The notes under the pieces: generated by a model | What the model saw: the letters and a program-made list of their open reading frames with translations, nothing else | Database searches by the model: none | Told to the model about the DNA's origin: nothing | In this document: positions 4,854 through 5,324 of the stretch, piece after piece | Layout: every line of letters starts with the position of its first letter | How positions within the stretch are numbered: the first letter of the stretch is position 1 | Position numbers and translations under genes: made by a program | Assembly (NCBI GenBank): GCA_944363005.1 | Contig: CALVTV010000160.1 | Location: 1-5,324, forward strand | Length of the DNA: 5,324 bases | DNA from: an uncultured Clostridia bacterium | GTDB taxonomy: Bacteria > Bacillota > Clostridia > Christensenellales > Aristaeellaceae | Direction: 5' to 3'

Positions 4854-5324
4854 ATGGTACTCAAGAAGATTCTTGACCCGGTCAGCGACGCGCTGGACAA
4901 GGTTTGCAGCGTGCTGATCGTGATCATGCTGGGGCTGATGGTCGTTATCACCTCCGCCCAGATCATTTGCCGTACGTGGTTTACGGCGCTGTCCTGGTCC
5001 GACGAAGTGACCCGTTATCTGCTCATCTGGTCCACGTTTCTGGGCGCAAGCTGCGTCTATCGCCACAGCGGCCACATCTCCGTGACGCTCATTCAGGACA
5101 AGCTGCCCGGTTCGCTGGCCAAGTTGCTTCGCCTGGCTGTGCATGTAGTCTGTCTGGTTCTCTTCGCGGTGCTGCTCTATTACAGCTGCCAGTACTGCGT
5201 CAAGCTCACCAAAACGGCCACCGCATTGCCCATTAAGATGAAGTACATCTACCTGTGCATCCCCATCAGCATGGGCGTCATGATGATCCACGCGCTGGTG
5301 ATGCTATTGGATGAGCTCGTCACA
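4854..5324 (+). CDS. dctQ: TRAP transporter small permease subunit, DctQ family, C-terminus cut by window edge
   Basis: The 157 visible residues form the small integral membrane subunit of the TRAP transporter, which pairs with the large subunit DctM to import the DctP-bound solute with sodium or protons. Four hydrophobic segments are visible at about 18-38, 52-69, 91-112 and 130-152, matching the four-helix DctQ fold. The family motif is clear: WSDE (48-51), W59, FLGAS (62-66) and HSGH (71-74). GGAGG (4843-4847) lies 6 nt before the ATG. The gene follows dctP by 60 nt with an attenuator hairpin between. DctQ proteins are usually about 160-180 residues, so the stop should be just past the edge, followed by dctM. 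The seven cysteines in 157 residues are more than I would expect but have no evident motif. Confidence 0.93.
   Translation, partial: MVLKKILDPVSDALDKVCSVLIVIMLGLMVVITSAQIICRTWFTALSWSDEVTRYLLIWSTFLGASCVYRHSGHISVTLIQDKLPGSLAKLLRLAVHVVCLVLFAVLLYYSCQYCVKLTKTATALPIKMKYIYLCIPISMGVMMIHALVMLLDELVT

Noticed and set aside
3744..5291. 515-codon open frame on the minus strand opposite dctP and dctQ
   Set aside because: It is a shadow of GC-rich codon usage: His/Val/Gly-rich with no family resemblance, while the plus strand holds clear TRAP genes with ribosome binding sites.

Overview
The window looks like a piece of a GC-rich bacterial chromosome carrying small-molecule catabolism and transport genes. 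Strong GGAGG-type ribosome binding sites and clear sigma70/sigmaA-type promoters fit Bacillota (Clostridia-like) or a similar lineage such as Synergistota, which also use many TRAP transporters and M20 hydrolases. The solute-binding protein has a signal-peptidase-I signal and not a lipobox, which is uncommon for a classical monoderm. The taxonomic call is therefore weak.

Left block (1-2362, minus strand): a two-gene operon. The first gene encodes an AbgA-like M20 metallohydrolase (aminobenzoyl-glutamate hydrolase type). Its ATGA stop/start overlap leads into an amidohydrolase of the MTA/SAH-deaminase (TRZ/ATZ) type, whose C-terminus lies beyond the left edge.

Central regulatory hub (2363-2497): the minus operon and the plus-strand PfkB-family sugar/nucleoside kinase gene (2498-3424) diverge from two antiparallel promoters that overlap by 17 bp. 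A near-perfect 17-bp palindrome fills exactly that overlap. Each transcript is predicted to begin with a GC-rich hairpin.

Gap (3425-3818): after the kinase comes about 215 nt without a credible gene but rich in nested complementary segments. These form a possible closing stem with two inner hairpins, and a perfect 13-bp stem. A strong intrinsic terminator follows, then an AT-rich stretch with overlapping inverted repeats and a near-consensus promoter.

Right block (3819-5324, plus strand): a TRAP transporter operon with dctP (periplasmic/extracytoplasmic binding protein), a terminator-like hairpin that probably sets dctP expression above the permease, and dctQ (small membrane subunit, cut by the window edge). 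dctM would be expected just outside.

Taken together the genes suggest uptake of a carboxylated compound by the TRAP system, amide cleavage by the M20 enzyme, deamination by the amidohydrolase and phosphorylation by the kinase. The actual substrate cannot be read from the sequence, and the link between the right block and the other two is by proximity only. The items most worth following up are the shared palindromic operator between mutually exclusive promoters and the structured 3425-3673 region.
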